Shown here piece after piece: positions 20,139-26,124 of a stretch of DNA of 28,306 bases (positions within the stretch are counted from its first letter, which is position 1; each line of letters begins with the position of its first letter). The notes beneath the pieces were generated by a model. That model was not told where the DNA came from. It was given only the letters and a program-made list of their open reading frames with translations, and searched no databases. The translations under genes were made by a program, and so were the position numbers. The stretch covers positions 1 to 28,306 of IMG/VR virus record IMGVR_UViG_3300018063_000194. One strand, 5' to 3'. Source of the stretch: a virus.

Positions 20139-20669
20139 ATGACCAAGCAAACTATTGACCACGCTGGCTGGTACACCAACACGTTCAAGGCATGGCAGGC
20201 AAAGCAGCTAGGCCCAAAGCCCACGGCTGACATGCTGGCCACCGTGCACGGGTTGGGGCTACGGCCCGGCAAGCAGGCGCTGGCCAATGCCATGGCGCTG
20301 CGTGACTGCGGCGTGAGTGGTGCGCAAATTGTGATGGCGTGCGGCGCACCTCAACTCAACCGCATGCGCGGCTTGATCAGTGACGGCCACGTGAAGCGTG
20401 AAGCGGTGCCGCCCAATGAGCTTGGGCATGCCGTGTACAAAATCACGCTCACGCCCAAGGGTGCCAAGCGCGTTGCGGGCACGGCCAAGGCTGCTGACAA
20501 GGCGGCCGTGAGTGGTGACACTAACGCGGCCAAGCCGGCCAAGGCCAAGCGCACCAGCAAGCCGCGCAAGGCCAAGGTGAAGCCTGACACGCTTGACCGG
20601 GGCCATGGCGGCGGTGAAGTGGTGACGCCGCCTGTCACTGAAGTGCAGCCTGACCAAGTGAACGCCTGA
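20139..20669 (+). CDS. Basic DNA-binding-like protein with histone H1-like tail
   Basis: 176 residues from the ATG at 20139 (TGAGG upstream); longer in-frame starts run into the leader. Residues ~25-110 look like a winged-helix: GKQALANAMALRDCGVSGAQ, IVMACGAPQLNRMRGLISDG, then VYKITLTPKGAKRV as a strand-wing. The tail is Lys/Ala/Pro-rich (AKPAKAKRTSKPRKAKVKP), as in histone H1-like proteins. It probably binds DNA, perhaps condensing or regulating. It is a single-gene unit between a control region and terminators. Confidence 0.65.
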   Translation: MTKQTIDHAGWYTNTFKAWQAKQLGPKPTADMLATVHGLGLRPGKQALANAMALRDCGVSGAQIVMACGAPQLNRMRGLISDGHVKREAVPPNELGHAVYKITLTPKGAKRVAGTAKAADKAAVSGDTNAAKPAKAKRTSKPRKAKVKPDTLDRGHGGGEVVTPPVTEVQPDQVNA

Positions 20670-20678
20670 CACGGCAAC

Positions 20679-20698
20679 GGCCCGCGCAAATGCGGGCC
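20679..20698 (+). terminator. Hairpin after the basic protein gene
   Basis: GGCCCGC (20679-20685) pairs with GCGGGCC (20692-20698) around GCAAAT, followed by TTCACTTCACTT. The stem is strong but the T tract is broken, so it may be a weak terminator or an mRNA 3'-end protector. Confidence 0.5.
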
Positions 20699-20721
20699 TT
20701 CACTTCACTTGGGGGCCGATC

Positions 20722-20799
20722 ATGCGGTACGTTTTCAATGAATACACTCTCACGTGGCTCGCGGGCATGCTCCTGTTCGTTGCCCTGATCCACATTTGA
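20722..20799 (+). CDS. Possible 25-residue membrane peptide
   Basis: ATG at 20722 with GGGGG at ribosome-binding distance encodes a peptide whose centre (LTWLAGMLLFVALI) is a single membrane-spanning helix. It lies between two hairpins, with a strong terminator 5 nt after the stop. Size and lack of homology information make it tentative. Confidence 0.35.
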   Translation: MRYVFNEYTLTWLAGMLLFVALIHI

Positions 20800-20803
20800 T
20801 CGT

Positions 20804-20841
20804 AGCCGCTCGGGGCTCGCGCCTCGGGCGGCTGTTTTTTT
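20804..20841 (+). terminator. Strong intrinsic terminator
   Basis: A 13-bp GC-rich stem (20804-20816 with 20821-20833, two G-U pairs) closed by a TCGC tetraloop is followed by G and seven T (20835-20841). It ends the transcription unit begun at about 20,011. Confidence 0.9.
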
Positions 20842-20901
20842 GTCTTTATTTTTGGCCGAAGAAGACTAATCTTACAGGGAAGACGAGCTTTGGCTCGATG
20901 G

Positions 20902-21109
20902 CTCATCCACCTAGTTCGACGCTCATCCAGCGAAGGCTCATCCAGCACGACGAAGACAAATAAGGTGAAGAGCAGGAGCAGCCTTTCGCTCGCGTCTATG
21001 CGACTCAGCGAAAGCTACCAACATAAACCACCAAAGTCAAGGGGGAGCAATCATATGAAGAACAAGACAGGGGTGCCGATCAGCCAATGTCAAATGCCCT
21101 GCTCATCCA
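20902..21109 (+). repeat. Four direct repeats of CTCATCCA
   Basis: Copies at 20902-20909, 20922-20929, 20937-20944 and 21102-21109. The first three are spaced by 20 and 15 nt, each preceded by G. Iteron-like, but the number is small and the spacing irregular. Confidence 0.45.
20983..21014 (+). repeat. Perfect 8-bp inverted repeat CTTTCGCT/AGCGAAAG
   Basis: 20983-20990 pairs with 21007-21014; an inner CGC/GCG pair extends the helix. No T tract follows. Likely a folded RNA element or protein site. Confidence 0.45.
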
Positions 21110-21132
21110 CATTGGACGAAGAATACAAATAG
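21055..21132 (+). CDS. Possible 25-residue peptide with two Cys
   Basis: ATG at 21055 with GGGGGAG about 8 nt upstream; reads MKNKTGVPISQCQMPCSSTL plus five residues. The good ribosome binding site is the only support. Two Cys four residues apart could bind a metal with a partner. Confidence 0.3.
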   Translation: MKNKTGVPISQCQMPCSSTLDEEYK

Positions 21133-21211
21133 CTGGCAGACTTATGTGGGTCAGGCGGGGACGTCGCTTCTGGGGGCGATCAACCCTGATTACAGGAGCT
21201 TCTGGGGGTAT

Positions 21212-21290
21212 TGGGGGTGTCTAGGGGCATTAAGCGCCTTGCTGCTCGTTAATATCTATCCTGCTGGGAACTGAGACTGGGACACCCCCA
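21212..21290 (+). ncRNA. Candidate structured RNA, G-rich, closed by 10-bp stem
   Basis: TGGGGGTGTC (21212-21221) pairs perfectly with GACACCCCCA (21281-21290). G tracts at 21204-21208, 21213-21217 and 21224-21227 could alternatively form a G-quadruplex with the tract at 21164-21168 region. The loop contains GGGC/GCGCC pairing. No known family recognised. Confidence 0.35.
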
Positions 21291-21389
21291 CTTCAACGTC
21301 AAGCCTGCGTATAGCTGATAGAGCTCACAATATTTGTGGTGCCTGTTACGCATGCTCTACAACACCACAAAGCAAAATGGCCGTTGCCC

Positions 21390-21611
21390 ATGAAGACATC
21401 AAAAAAACGTGTCCGCTTTGAAGTGTCCTTCAACCTGCCTGCTGATGCATCCGTAAGTGATGCTCGTACCTATGTTGCCGAAGCGCTTTACGCAGGACAC
21501 ATGTCCGCATCCTGGACAGTGGATCATACCAAGCCAATGTATGAACTGGACCGTTCAAGCATCAGCGTCAAGCGCATTGGTCCCGTTAAGTCACGGCGTC
21601 CCCACTCATGA
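21390..21611 (+). CDS. Small protein, 73 aa
   Basis: From the ATG at 21390; no strong ribosome binding site, and an ATG at 21336 in the same frame is possible. RVRFEVSFNLPADASVSDAR then TYVAEALYAGHMSA has the beta-alpha layout of small phage proteins with a K-R-F-x-V-x-F-x-L-P start. Stop overlaps the next start (ATGA). Function unknown. Confidence 0.5.
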   Translation: MKTSKKRVRFEVSFNLPADASVSDARTYVAEALYAGHMSASWTVDHTKPMYELDRSSISVKRIGPVKSRRPHS

Positions 21612-21880
21612 GCACCATCATCACCCTATGGATCATCTGTGCCTTGGCCTCCGCTGGCTTCTGCAATGCCTATTTGCGCACAGAATACGACTACTGGGTC
21701 CGTGACCGGTCCATGCAGAACTGGATCTTCTCACTAATATGGTCCTCTCTCGGCGGACCGATCGCCCTTTGCCTTGGCTTTTTTGCCTTCAAATACTTCG
21801 CCCATGGCTGGACCCTTGCATGGCGCCGCCCTTCCCGCTGGAAACCAGGCTTCCTGCAACGCAAGGACCTTCTGCCTTGA
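21608..21880 (+). CDS. Two-pass membrane protein, 90 aa
   Basis: ATGA-coupled. A first membrane segment at residues ~3-20 (TIITLWIICALASAGFCN) and a second at ~42-62 (FSLIWSSLGGPIALCLGFFA) flank a charged loop RTEYDYWVRDRS; the C terminus is basic. Probably an inner-membrane protein. No holin-like short spacing; function unknown. Confidence 0.65.
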   Translation: MSTIITLWIICALASAGFCNAYLRTEYDYWVRDRSMQNWIFSLIWSSLGGPIALCLGFFAFKYFAHGWTLAWRRPSRWKPGFLQRKDLLP

Positions 21881-22041
21881 AAGCCTACATCTACTGCCTA
21901 TGGCGCCTTTTGCTGAACCGCCACTGCTCCCTGCGCTACCTGGAACTGGATGGGGTCTACGTTGTCAAGTGCCTGAACTGCGGCTACACCACGCGCAAAA
22001 CCTACCTGACCTGGAAGCCCTACAGGGATCATGCTCCTTGA
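21877..22041 (+). CDS. Small protein with CxxCG motif, 54 aa (TTG start)
   Basis: A TTG start at 21877 is inferred from the TTGA overlap with the membrane protein stop. KAYIYCLWRLLLNRHCSLRY is followed by VVKCLNCGYTTRKTYL, a single CxxC knuckle plus earlier Cys and His residues that could complete a zinc site. Basic. Unusual start codon makes the N terminus uncertain. Confidence 0.45.
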   Translation: MKAYIYCLWRLLLNRHCSLRYLELDGVYVVKCLNCGYTTRKTYLTWKPYRDHAP

Positions 22042-22238
22042 CTGTTAATGTTCACAAGGTGCTGACATGGCGACCCCAACGCTCACCCGTCTGGTATGAG
22101 GTCTTTGATGGCACCGACTACCACGAATGCTTCGCTCACCATTGGGTTCACCGGCGGCCGTGGCGGCGCGTCTTCAAAGCAATTGAGATCTCTGAGATCA
22201 CTGCTCGCTGGCTGTACCGGGGAACTGCATCACGGTGA
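22038..22238 (+). CDS. Doubtful ORF with TWRPQR motif, 66 aa
   Basis: TTG start at 22038 overlapping the previous stop (TTGA), or GTG at 22059. VLTWRPQRSPVWYEVFDG echoes the TWRPQK motif of the proteins at 17071 and 18368, which argues for expression. But its second half overlaps the well-supported SLOG gene by 131 nt in another frame, so one reading is probably shadow there. Retained with low confidence. Confidence 0.3.
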   Translation: MTVNVHKVLTWRPQRSPVWYEVFDGTDYHECFAHHWVHRRPWRRVFKAIEISEITARWLYRGTASR

Positions 22239-22542
22239 CTGCATTGGCGCCGATGCTTCCGCTCACTCAATTGCCCTTGCCCTTGGCTTCTCAATATTCA
22301 TCCATCCCCCTGCTGATCCCAGGAAGCGAGCATTCTGTGCTGGCGCCGTGAAGGTCTTTCACGCAATGCCCTACTTGGTGCGCAACGTTGTGATCGTGCG
22401 GTCCACCTCATGCTTGATCGCTTGTCCTCACTCATCTCAGGAGCAATTAAGGAGCGGGACCTGGTCCACTATCAGGTTCGCGCGCAGTCTTGCTCGCCCT
22501 GTGTTCTTGATCTTACCGGATGGCTCAATTATTGAGGAATGA
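22108..22542 (+). CDS. SLOG-superfamily nucleotide-binding protein
   Basis: 144 residues from the ATG at 22108; TGAGGT lies about 8 nt upstream. Matches a recognisable SLOG/LOG-like pattern: IGFTGGRGG at the start, LHHGDCIGADASAHSIALAL, IHPPADPRKRAFC, PYLVRNVVIVRSTSCLIACP and RSGTWSTIRFARSLARPVFL then ILPDGS. The fold binds nucleotides or nucleotide-derived ligands; in bacteria such proteins are sensors or effectors, some in anti-phage systems. In a phage it could process or sequester a signal nucleotide, which is inference. Confidence 0.8.
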   Translation: MAPTTTNASLTIGFTGGRGGASSKQLRSLRSLLAGCTGELHHGDCIGADASAHSIALALGFSIFIHPPADPRKRAFCAGAVKVFHAMPYLVRNVVIVRSTSCLIACPHSSQEQLRSGTWSTIRFARSLARPVFLILPDGSIIEE

Positions 22543-22547
22543 TCTTT

Positions 22548-22754
22548 ATGGACAAGAAAGTAATCGCGGCGCAAGAGCTGGACCAGCTGCTGAAAGACTT
22601 CACCGGGCGCGAAGTGCGTGACTTCATCGTAATCTGGCTGGCGGGGTCCATCACCGAAAGAGCATCTACTTACGATGCGGCACTCAAGGGCGTGGACGAC
22701 ATTGTCCGGCCGCTAAAGGCTATCCTTGAACACGAATATGCGAGCCGCCACTAA
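22548..22754 (+). CDS. Small helical protein, 68 aa
   Basis: ATG at 22548 is preferred to 22539 because GAGGA lies at the right distance. ELDQLLKDFTGREVRDFIVI and then LAGSITERAST, VDDIVRPLKAILEHEYASRH are mainly helical and mildly acidic. No family recognised. Confidence 0.5.
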   Translation: MDKKVIAAQELDQLLKDFTGREVRDFIVIWLAGSITERASTYDAALKGVDDIVRPLKAILEHEYASRH

Positions 22755-22949
22755 ATGGTGCAACCCATGAAGAATAAGCTTGAGAAGCTGATCCCCGTGC
22801 CCCCTGAGCACATCAGTGATCTGGAGTTACATTCATCCAATCTATTCACGCGCGACGAAATAAAACAACAAAACAAAATGATACGTCACCGCAATCGCTT
22901 GAAGCGGAAGCGCTCATCCCGGCGCAAGTTATCAACACCTCCAACTTAG
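22755..22949 (+). CDS. Small basic protein, 64 aa
   Basis: The ATG follows the previous stop directly (TAAATG); an internal ATG at 22767 is also possible. The N-terminal half is neutral (LEKLIPVPPEHISDLELHSS); the C-terminal half is very basic (MIRHRNRLKRKRSSRRK) and may bind nucleic acid. Last gene before a long non-coding stretch. Confidence 0.45.
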   Translation: MVQPMKNKLEKLIPVPPEHISDLELHSSNLFTRDEIKQQNKMIRHRNRLKRKRSSRRKLSTPPT

Positions 22950-23323
22950 CGCTTGTGATTTCGTTTTAGCCATGGCTTGGTTGCATGTTGGGCGTGCTTT
23001 GCCCCCACATGGCTATTGTGTTCGCGTAGTGGGGTTGGCAAGGCGGCTTGTAAGCTAATAGGCCCCCTAGCCGTGCTGCGTGGCATTGGGCTGCAACAAA
23101 AGAATACGTGATCACTGATGCGCCGTGTAATGGGCACACTTCAAGCCCGCTGCGGTAACTGATTAGGCCAGTGACAACTTGCTAGGTTGCTGTAGGGCAG
23201 TAGCAAGGTGGCCAAGGCGGTACCAGCGGCAACCGGATGGCAAGGTATCTCACGCACCCTAGCGGCCGTGCTCAAACCACGGCACGGGCCACGTAGGCAT
23301 TTGTTGCTGATTTTGCCTTGTCA

Positions 23324-23362
23324 GGCTACCCAGGTAGCCCCCATGCCCTGAAAACGCATGGG
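23324..23362. repeat. Dyad GGCTACC-CA-GGTAGCC plus hairpin
   Basis: GGCTACC (23324-23330) and GGTAGCC (23333-23339) form a 16-nt dyad; immediately after, CCCATGC (23340-23346) pairs with GCATGGG (23356-23362). The first looks like a regulator half-site pair, the second like an RNA hairpin. Confidence 0.45.
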
Positions 23363-23628
23363 CGGCCATTTGTGGGGCTTGGCGGGGCATTGCAATGCGC
23401 GGCCATGAGTCGCTGCGTTTGCTGGTACATGTCAGCTGCGATCGCACTTTCATTCACATGACCCGTACGTAAAATCCCGCTGGGTTCCACACCACCGGCC
23501 AAACCCGCAAGGGCAATTGAGTGTACTCGGGCATCACTGAATGTGAGCGAAGTCAGGTACACCTCACGGCTTGACCACACAACACACTTCAATTCGCTGT
23601 GAGCCACCACGCATCCAGCTGACCTCAC
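23326..23628 (-). CDS. Doubtful minus-strand ORF, 100 aa
   Basis: GTG start; the middle reads plausibly as protein (SREVYLTSLTFSDARVHSIA, then SAIAADMYQQTQRLMAAH). There is no clear ribosome binding site, it is the only minus-strand candidate within a 15-kb plus-strand region, and it runs across palindromes. It is listed because the composition of residues 20-80 is not obviously random. Confidence 0.2.
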   Translation of the reverse strand: MRSAGCVVAHSELKCVVWSSREVYLTSLTFSDARVHSIALAGLAGGVEPSGILRTGHVNESAIAADMYQQTQRLMAAHCNAPPSPTNGRPCVFRAWGLPG

Positions 23629-23729
23629 CGGCTAAATATCCTGCTAAGGGTTAAGCACAAACGATTAAATAGCGGCTATACCCCGTGCATTGCCGCAGCA
23701 AAGCCTACGTACTATCTCCTCCTCCTGAA

Positions 23730-23795
23730 ATGGGTGAGGGTGGGCAACGGGGCCTAGGCGCAAGCTTAGGCGTTGAACCCCACCCTCATTCCCAT
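23730..23795 (+). ncRNA. Large stem A in the operon leader
   Basis: ATGGG-TGAGGGTGGG (23730-23744) pairs with CCCACCCTCA-TT-CCCAT (23779-23795), leaving a TT bulge. Inside, CAACG/CGTTG (23745-23749 / 23771-23775) and CCTA/TAGG continue the helix. This is a long, near-perfect rod. No known RNA family recognised. Confidence 0.5.
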
Positions 23796-23801
23796 ATTGT
23801 T

Positions 23802-23912
23802 GCGGCGGTGGCATACACACATCACTAGGTTCCGGGGACGAAAGCTTAGTGCTGGATCCCGGCCACGGTGACAGTCTATGCCACCACCGCTGCAATGTGC
23901 AGCAACAGGAGG
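23802..23912 (+). promoter_or_regulatory. Structured cassette 1 before the gene at 23918
   Basis: Outer stem GCGG-c-GGTGGCATA (23802-23815) with TATGCCACC-a-CCGC (23877-23890) encloses CACTA/TAGTG. A short hairpin GCTGC-AATGT-GCAGC (23889-23903) then abuts AACAGGAGG and shares its 5' bases with the outer stem, so the two compete. Same plan as the eight cassettes downstream. Confidence 0.55.
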
Positions 23913-23917
23913 ATGAA

Positions 23918-24097
23918 ATGAATACCAAGTCGATTGCTACGTTCCTGGCCTCAAAACTCAGCGAAGACCTGAGTGAGGGCGCGTCCAACATTCTCACGCT
24001 CACTGCTACGCATCACCACGATGAGGGTGATGAAAACGTAGTTTCAATTGAAACCACTGAAGGACAGCGGTTCATGGTAATCGTCATCAGGGCTTGA
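23918..24097 (+). CDS. Small acidic protein, 59 aa
   Basis: ATG at 23918 behind CAGGAGGATGAA. MNTKSIATFLASKLSEDLSE is a helix; LTLTATHHHDEGDENVVSIE and the final RFMVIVIRA are strands, with a HHHDE cluster that could bind metal. No family recognised. First gene of the structured-cassette operon. Confidence 0.6.
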   Translation: MNTKSIATFLASKLSEDLSEGASNILTLTATHHHDEGDENVVSIETTEGQRFMVIVIRA

Positions 24098-24104
24098 GGG
24101 GGCT

Positions 24105-24164
24105 CATCGCAGGGCGGCGTGTAGCAGCGCCGCCTCACGATGCACCTTGCATCACAGGAGGAGA
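24105..24164 (+). promoter_or_regulatory. Structured cassette 2 before the gene at 24167
   Basis: Outer CATCG (24105-24109) with CGATG (24138-24142) encloses H1 GGCGGCG/CGCCGCC (24113-24134). H2 GATGC-ACCTT-GCATC (24139-24153) reuses the 3' strand of the outer stem and is followed directly by ACAGGAGGAGA. Confidence 0.6.
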
Positions 24165-24166
24165 AA

Positions 24167-24631
24167 ATGAAAAGGACTACTGAGCATAGAGCCTATTGGA
24201 AGCGTGTGTGGCAACAGGCACTGACGAACATGCCACACCGCGACAGCCAAAAGAGCAAGGTGTGGATGGATCAGCCTGTGGGCACAACACCTATTGGTGA
24301 GGCCATCCGTGGTCAAGCGCACGGCACCATCCAGATTATTGATGGCCGCGTGCAAAAGCTTGTGCCTGTCAGGTATGGTCAGCGAGCCGCATTGGCGCGC
24401 ATCCTTGGCTACTACGTCATCTACAAAGAGCGCGTGCAGGTTCACTCTCAGCGCATGTATCACGAACTGAATGAGAGCCCTGAGCCCCGTGACCCTGCCA
24501 AACGCAAGTTGCTGCTGGATCTTGCCGGCCCCAAAGGCACTCACATCGCCCGTGAGTTGCTTGCTGAAAAGGGCGTGCTGCAGAAATGGTATGTTCCCGC
24601 CACGCAGGTGTGGATAGACGACGCAGTTTGA
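24167..24631 (+). CDS. Unknown protein, 154 aa
   Basis: ATG at 24167 behind ACAGGAGGAGAAA. Basic, helical start (TTEHRAYWKRVWQQALTNMP), then PIGEAIRGQAHGTIQIIDGR, RILGYYVIYKERVQVHSQRM and AGPKGTHIARELLAEKGVLQ. No motif I can assign. Well-expressed by its ribosome binding site. Confidence 0.6.
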   Translation: MKRTTEHRAYWKRVWQQALTNMPHRDSQKSKVWMDQPVGTTPIGEAIRGQAHGTIQIIDGRVQKLVPVRYGQRAALARILGYYVIYKERVQVHSQRMYHELNESPEPRDPAKRKLLLDLAGPKGTHIARELLAEKGVLQKWYVPATQVWIDDAV

Positions 24632-24665
24632 ATGGGGCAGCAATGCCCCATTCCCCTTCATGATC

Positions 24666-24772
24666 CCCTAGGCGGCGACATTTGATCGGGCCTGCGCGTG
24701 GGCCATCCTCCTGCGCACGTGGGTTTTGATTGGATGTCGCCACCTGGGGCATCACGCCTCAAACAGGAGGAG
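24666..24772 (+). promoter_or_regulatory. Structured cassette 3 before the gene at 24776
   Basis: The longest cassette. A hairpin GAATGGGG/CCCCATTC (24630-24653) follows the stop. Then CCCTAGG-c-GGCGACAT (24666-24681) pairs with ATGTCGCC-a-CCTGGGG (24734-24749), one mismatch. H2 GGGGC-ATCAC-GCCTC (24746-24760) competes for the last GGGG and precedes ACAGGAGGAGA. Confidence 0.6.
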
Positions 24773-24775
24773 AAA

Positions 24776-25243
24776 ATGAACGTTGACAATATGACAGCGC
24801 TTGCGGCACTGCTCGACACGGTCAACCCGGCCAAGTTCGACATGCGCGGCTGGGTGATGTGGCTGGGTGGCGTCGAGATGACGTGCGAGGATTTTCACCA
24901 CGTTGGTGAGTGTGGCACCACCGCCTGCATCGCTGGCTGGGCCTTTCATCTGGCCCACCCCGACGTTGACAAAAAGAAAGACGCCCTCGCTACAGGCGTC
25001 TACCTTGACGGTGTAGCCGGCCGATGGCTGGGGCTGAATATCACTGAGAGACAGTGGCTGTTCTACGGTCACTGGTCGAATACCAAAGTTGAGCCCACCG
25101 GCGTGGGTCTCGGCGGCCCGCAAGAAGCCGCAGAGGCTGTGCGTGCCATGATCGCAGCTGGCGGTATCCCTGGCATGTACAGTGATGCGATCTTCGGCCA
25201 GTTGCCTGACGATGATGAATACCTGGATGACTTTGACTTCTGA
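24776..25243 (+). CDS. CGT-x-x-C family protein A, 155 aa
   Basis: ATG at 24776 behind AACAGGAGGAGAAA. MTALAALLDTVNPAKFDMRG, then GECGTTACIAGWAFHLAHPD, VAGRWLGLNITERQWLFYG and PQEAAEAVRAMIAAGG. The blocks L-A-x-L-x, F-D/N-M-x, C-G-T-x-x-C-x-x-G-x-A, LGI/LNITxxQxxxLF and A-V-x-x-L recur in the proteins at 25315, 27134 and 27521. The C-terminal extension is acidic (PDDDEYLDDFDF). Function unknown. Confidence 0.6.
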   Translation: MNVDNMTALAALLDTVNPAKFDMRGWVMWLGGVEMTCEDFHHVGECGTTACIAGWAFHLAHPDVDKKKDALATGVYLDGVAGRWLGLNITERQWLFYGHWSNTKVEPTGVGLGGPQEAAEAVRAMIAAGGIPGMYSDAIFGQLPDDDEYLDDFDF

Positions 25244-25307
25244 GTGCAACTAGGATGGCCCATTACTGGGCCATCTCAGGGTGCATTCTGCACCAACACA
25301 GGAGGAG
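25244..25307 (+). promoter_or_regulatory. Structured cassette 4 before the gene at 25315
   Basis: Outer GTGCA (25244-25248) with TGCAC (25289-25293) encloses H1 GATGGCCCA-TTAC-TGGGCCATC (25254-25275). H2 GGTGCA-TTC-TGCACC (25280-25294) reuses the outer 3' strand and precedes ACACAGGAGGAGA. Confidence 0.65.
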
Positions 25308-25314
25308 ATTATGC

Positions 25315-25797
25315 CTGCAACCACCGCAAGGACGCAGGCGGCTTCTCAAGCTGGCTGACTTGCTGGAAGCCAATGCCAACAATCCAACCGGCGCCAAGTT
25401 CGACTACAACTTCTGGGGCTATGTGCCGGAAGGGGCTCAGGTTGCCGTGGACTGTGGCACCACCGTATGCGCATTGGGGCTGGCGGCCATCTCAGGCCAG
25501 TTCCCTGGGCTGGGCTACAAGGTCGGCCGCTACGACCCTGAGATGAAGGCCAATTGGCTTGAGATCACCCTGGAAGGCTCCAGTGAAGAATACGGCACAA
25601 ACATGGCCGCCGAGGTGTTCGACATCACCAAAACTGAGTCGGGGTTTCTGTTCGTAAACGCACCCATCAGTTTACGTGGCGCCGAAGGTGAATTGGCACT
25701 GGCGGACATCATCCGCCGGTTTGTGGCCGGCGAGTCACTGGCGGACATCGAGTTCGAAATCCTTGAGGATAACCCTGAACTCAGTCCAGACAACTGA
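25315..25797 (+). CDS. CGT-x-x-C family protein B, 160 aa (start in wrong frame)
   Basis: The ribosome binding site points to an ATG at 25311, but that frame stops after 15 codons (TGA 25356). The real protein lies in the +1 frame, where the first possible non-AUG start is CTG at 25315. LLKLADLLEANANNPTGAKF, then AVDCGTTVCALGLAAISGQF and FDITKTESGFLF, LALADIIRRFVAG match protein A blocks. Either a non-AUG start, a +1 frameshift, or a one-base change in the phage (or assembly). Acidic C terminus. Function unknown. Confidence 0.5.
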   Translation: MQPPQGRRRLLKLADLLEANANNPTGAKFDYNFWGYVPEGAQVAVDCGTTVCALGLAAISGQFPGLGYKVGRYDPEMKANWLEITLEGSSEEYGTNMAAEVFDITKTESGFLFVNAPISLRGAEGELALADIIRRFVAGESLADIEFEILEDNPELSPDN

Positions 25798-25868
25798 TAC
25801 AGCTAGGGCAGCTCCTTAATTGGGGCTGCCTCAAGGTGTATCAATCACGATACACTAACACAGGAGGA
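25795..25868 (+). promoter_or_regulatory. Structured cassette 5 before the gene at 25873
   Basis: Outer TGATACA (25795-25801) with TGTATCA (25837-25843) encloses H1 GGCAGCTCC/GGGGCTGCC (25807-25830). H2 GTGTATC-AATCA-GATACAC (25836-25855) reuses the outer 3' strand and is followed by TAACACAGGAGGAGA. The stop of gene B lies inside the outer stem. Confidence 0.65.
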
Positions 25869-25872
25869 GATT

Positions 25873-26058
25873 ATGTTGAACGTGCAGCACGAAGTGAAGG
25901 GCGACAAGCTGATCATCACGGTGGATGTCAGCAAGAAGCTCATCGAGAACGCGCCCATGACCAAGTCGGGCAAAAACAAGAACGTGGCCAGCACCGAAGG
26001 GTTCACAAGTGTGAACGGCAACGGCTTGCGCTTCGGCCTCAACGTCATCTCGAAGTAA
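25873..26058 (+). CDS. Small phage protein, 61 aa
   Basis: ATG at 25873 behind ACAGGAGGAGATT. GDKLIITVDVSKKLIENAPM, then TKSGKNKNVASTEGFTSVNG and RFGLNVISK: two or three strands with a basic loop, a compact layout familiar in small podovirus-type early proteins. No catalytic motif. Function unknown. Confidence 0.6.
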   Translation: MLNVQHEVKGDKLIITVDVSKKLIENAPMTKSGKNKNVASTEGFTSVNGNGLRFGLNVISK

Positions 26059-26119
26059 CGCTGCTCGCTGCCTGTCAGCAATGGCAGGCAGCAGGAAGCG
26101 CTACGCTTCACACAGGAGG
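26059..26119 (+). promoter_or_regulatory. Structured cassette 6 before the gene at 26125
   Basis: Outer CGCT (26059-26062) with AGCG (26097-26100) encloses H1 GCTGCCTG/CAGGCAGC (26067-26092). H2 GAAGCG-CTA-CGCTTC (26095-26109) reuses the outer 3' strand and precedes ACACAGGAGGAGAA. Confidence 0.55.
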
Positions 26120-26124
26120 AGAAT

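Larger units (their letters stand above)
20842..21389. other. Repeat-rich, mostly non-coding stretch
   Basis: Contains four copies of CTCATCCA (20902, 20922, 20937, 21102), a CGAGC/GCTCG hairpin near 20,885, a strong 8-bp hairpin (20983-21014), a possible 25-codon gene (21055-21132) and a G-rich element closed by a 10-bp inverted repeat (21212-21290). A longer reading frame over 20890-21132 is low-complexity Ser/Arg and not convincing. The region could hold small RNAs or a replication/control site. Confidence 0.45.
22950..23917. other. 968-nt largely non-coding region with large stems
   Basis: No convincing plus-strand gene. Visible elements include CTTGCTA/TAGCAAG (near 23,180-23,205), GCCGTG/CACGGC (near 23,265-23,285), the dyad and hairpin at 23324-23362, a GCATTGCAATGC palindrome (23387-23398), a pyrimidine tract complementary to the operon's ribosome binding sites (23715-23727), a 15-bp stem (23730-23795) and a 13-bp stem (23802-23890). 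A minus-strand frame at 23326-23628 is possible but weak. It may be the long leader of the downstream operon, a small-RNA cluster or an origin. Confidence 0.5.

Noticed and set aside
20902-20944. CRISPR-like array
   Set aside because: The repeats are only 8 nt with 7-12 nt between them, far below CRISPR unit sizes, and no cas gene is present.
20890-21132. 80-codon Ser/Arg-rich ORF
   Set aside because: Low complexity produced by the CTCATCCA repeats; no ribosome binding site and no protein-like pattern.
23665-24003. Minus-strand 112-codon ORF
   Set aside because: Runs through the large leader stems and antisense to the gene at 23918; composition looks random.
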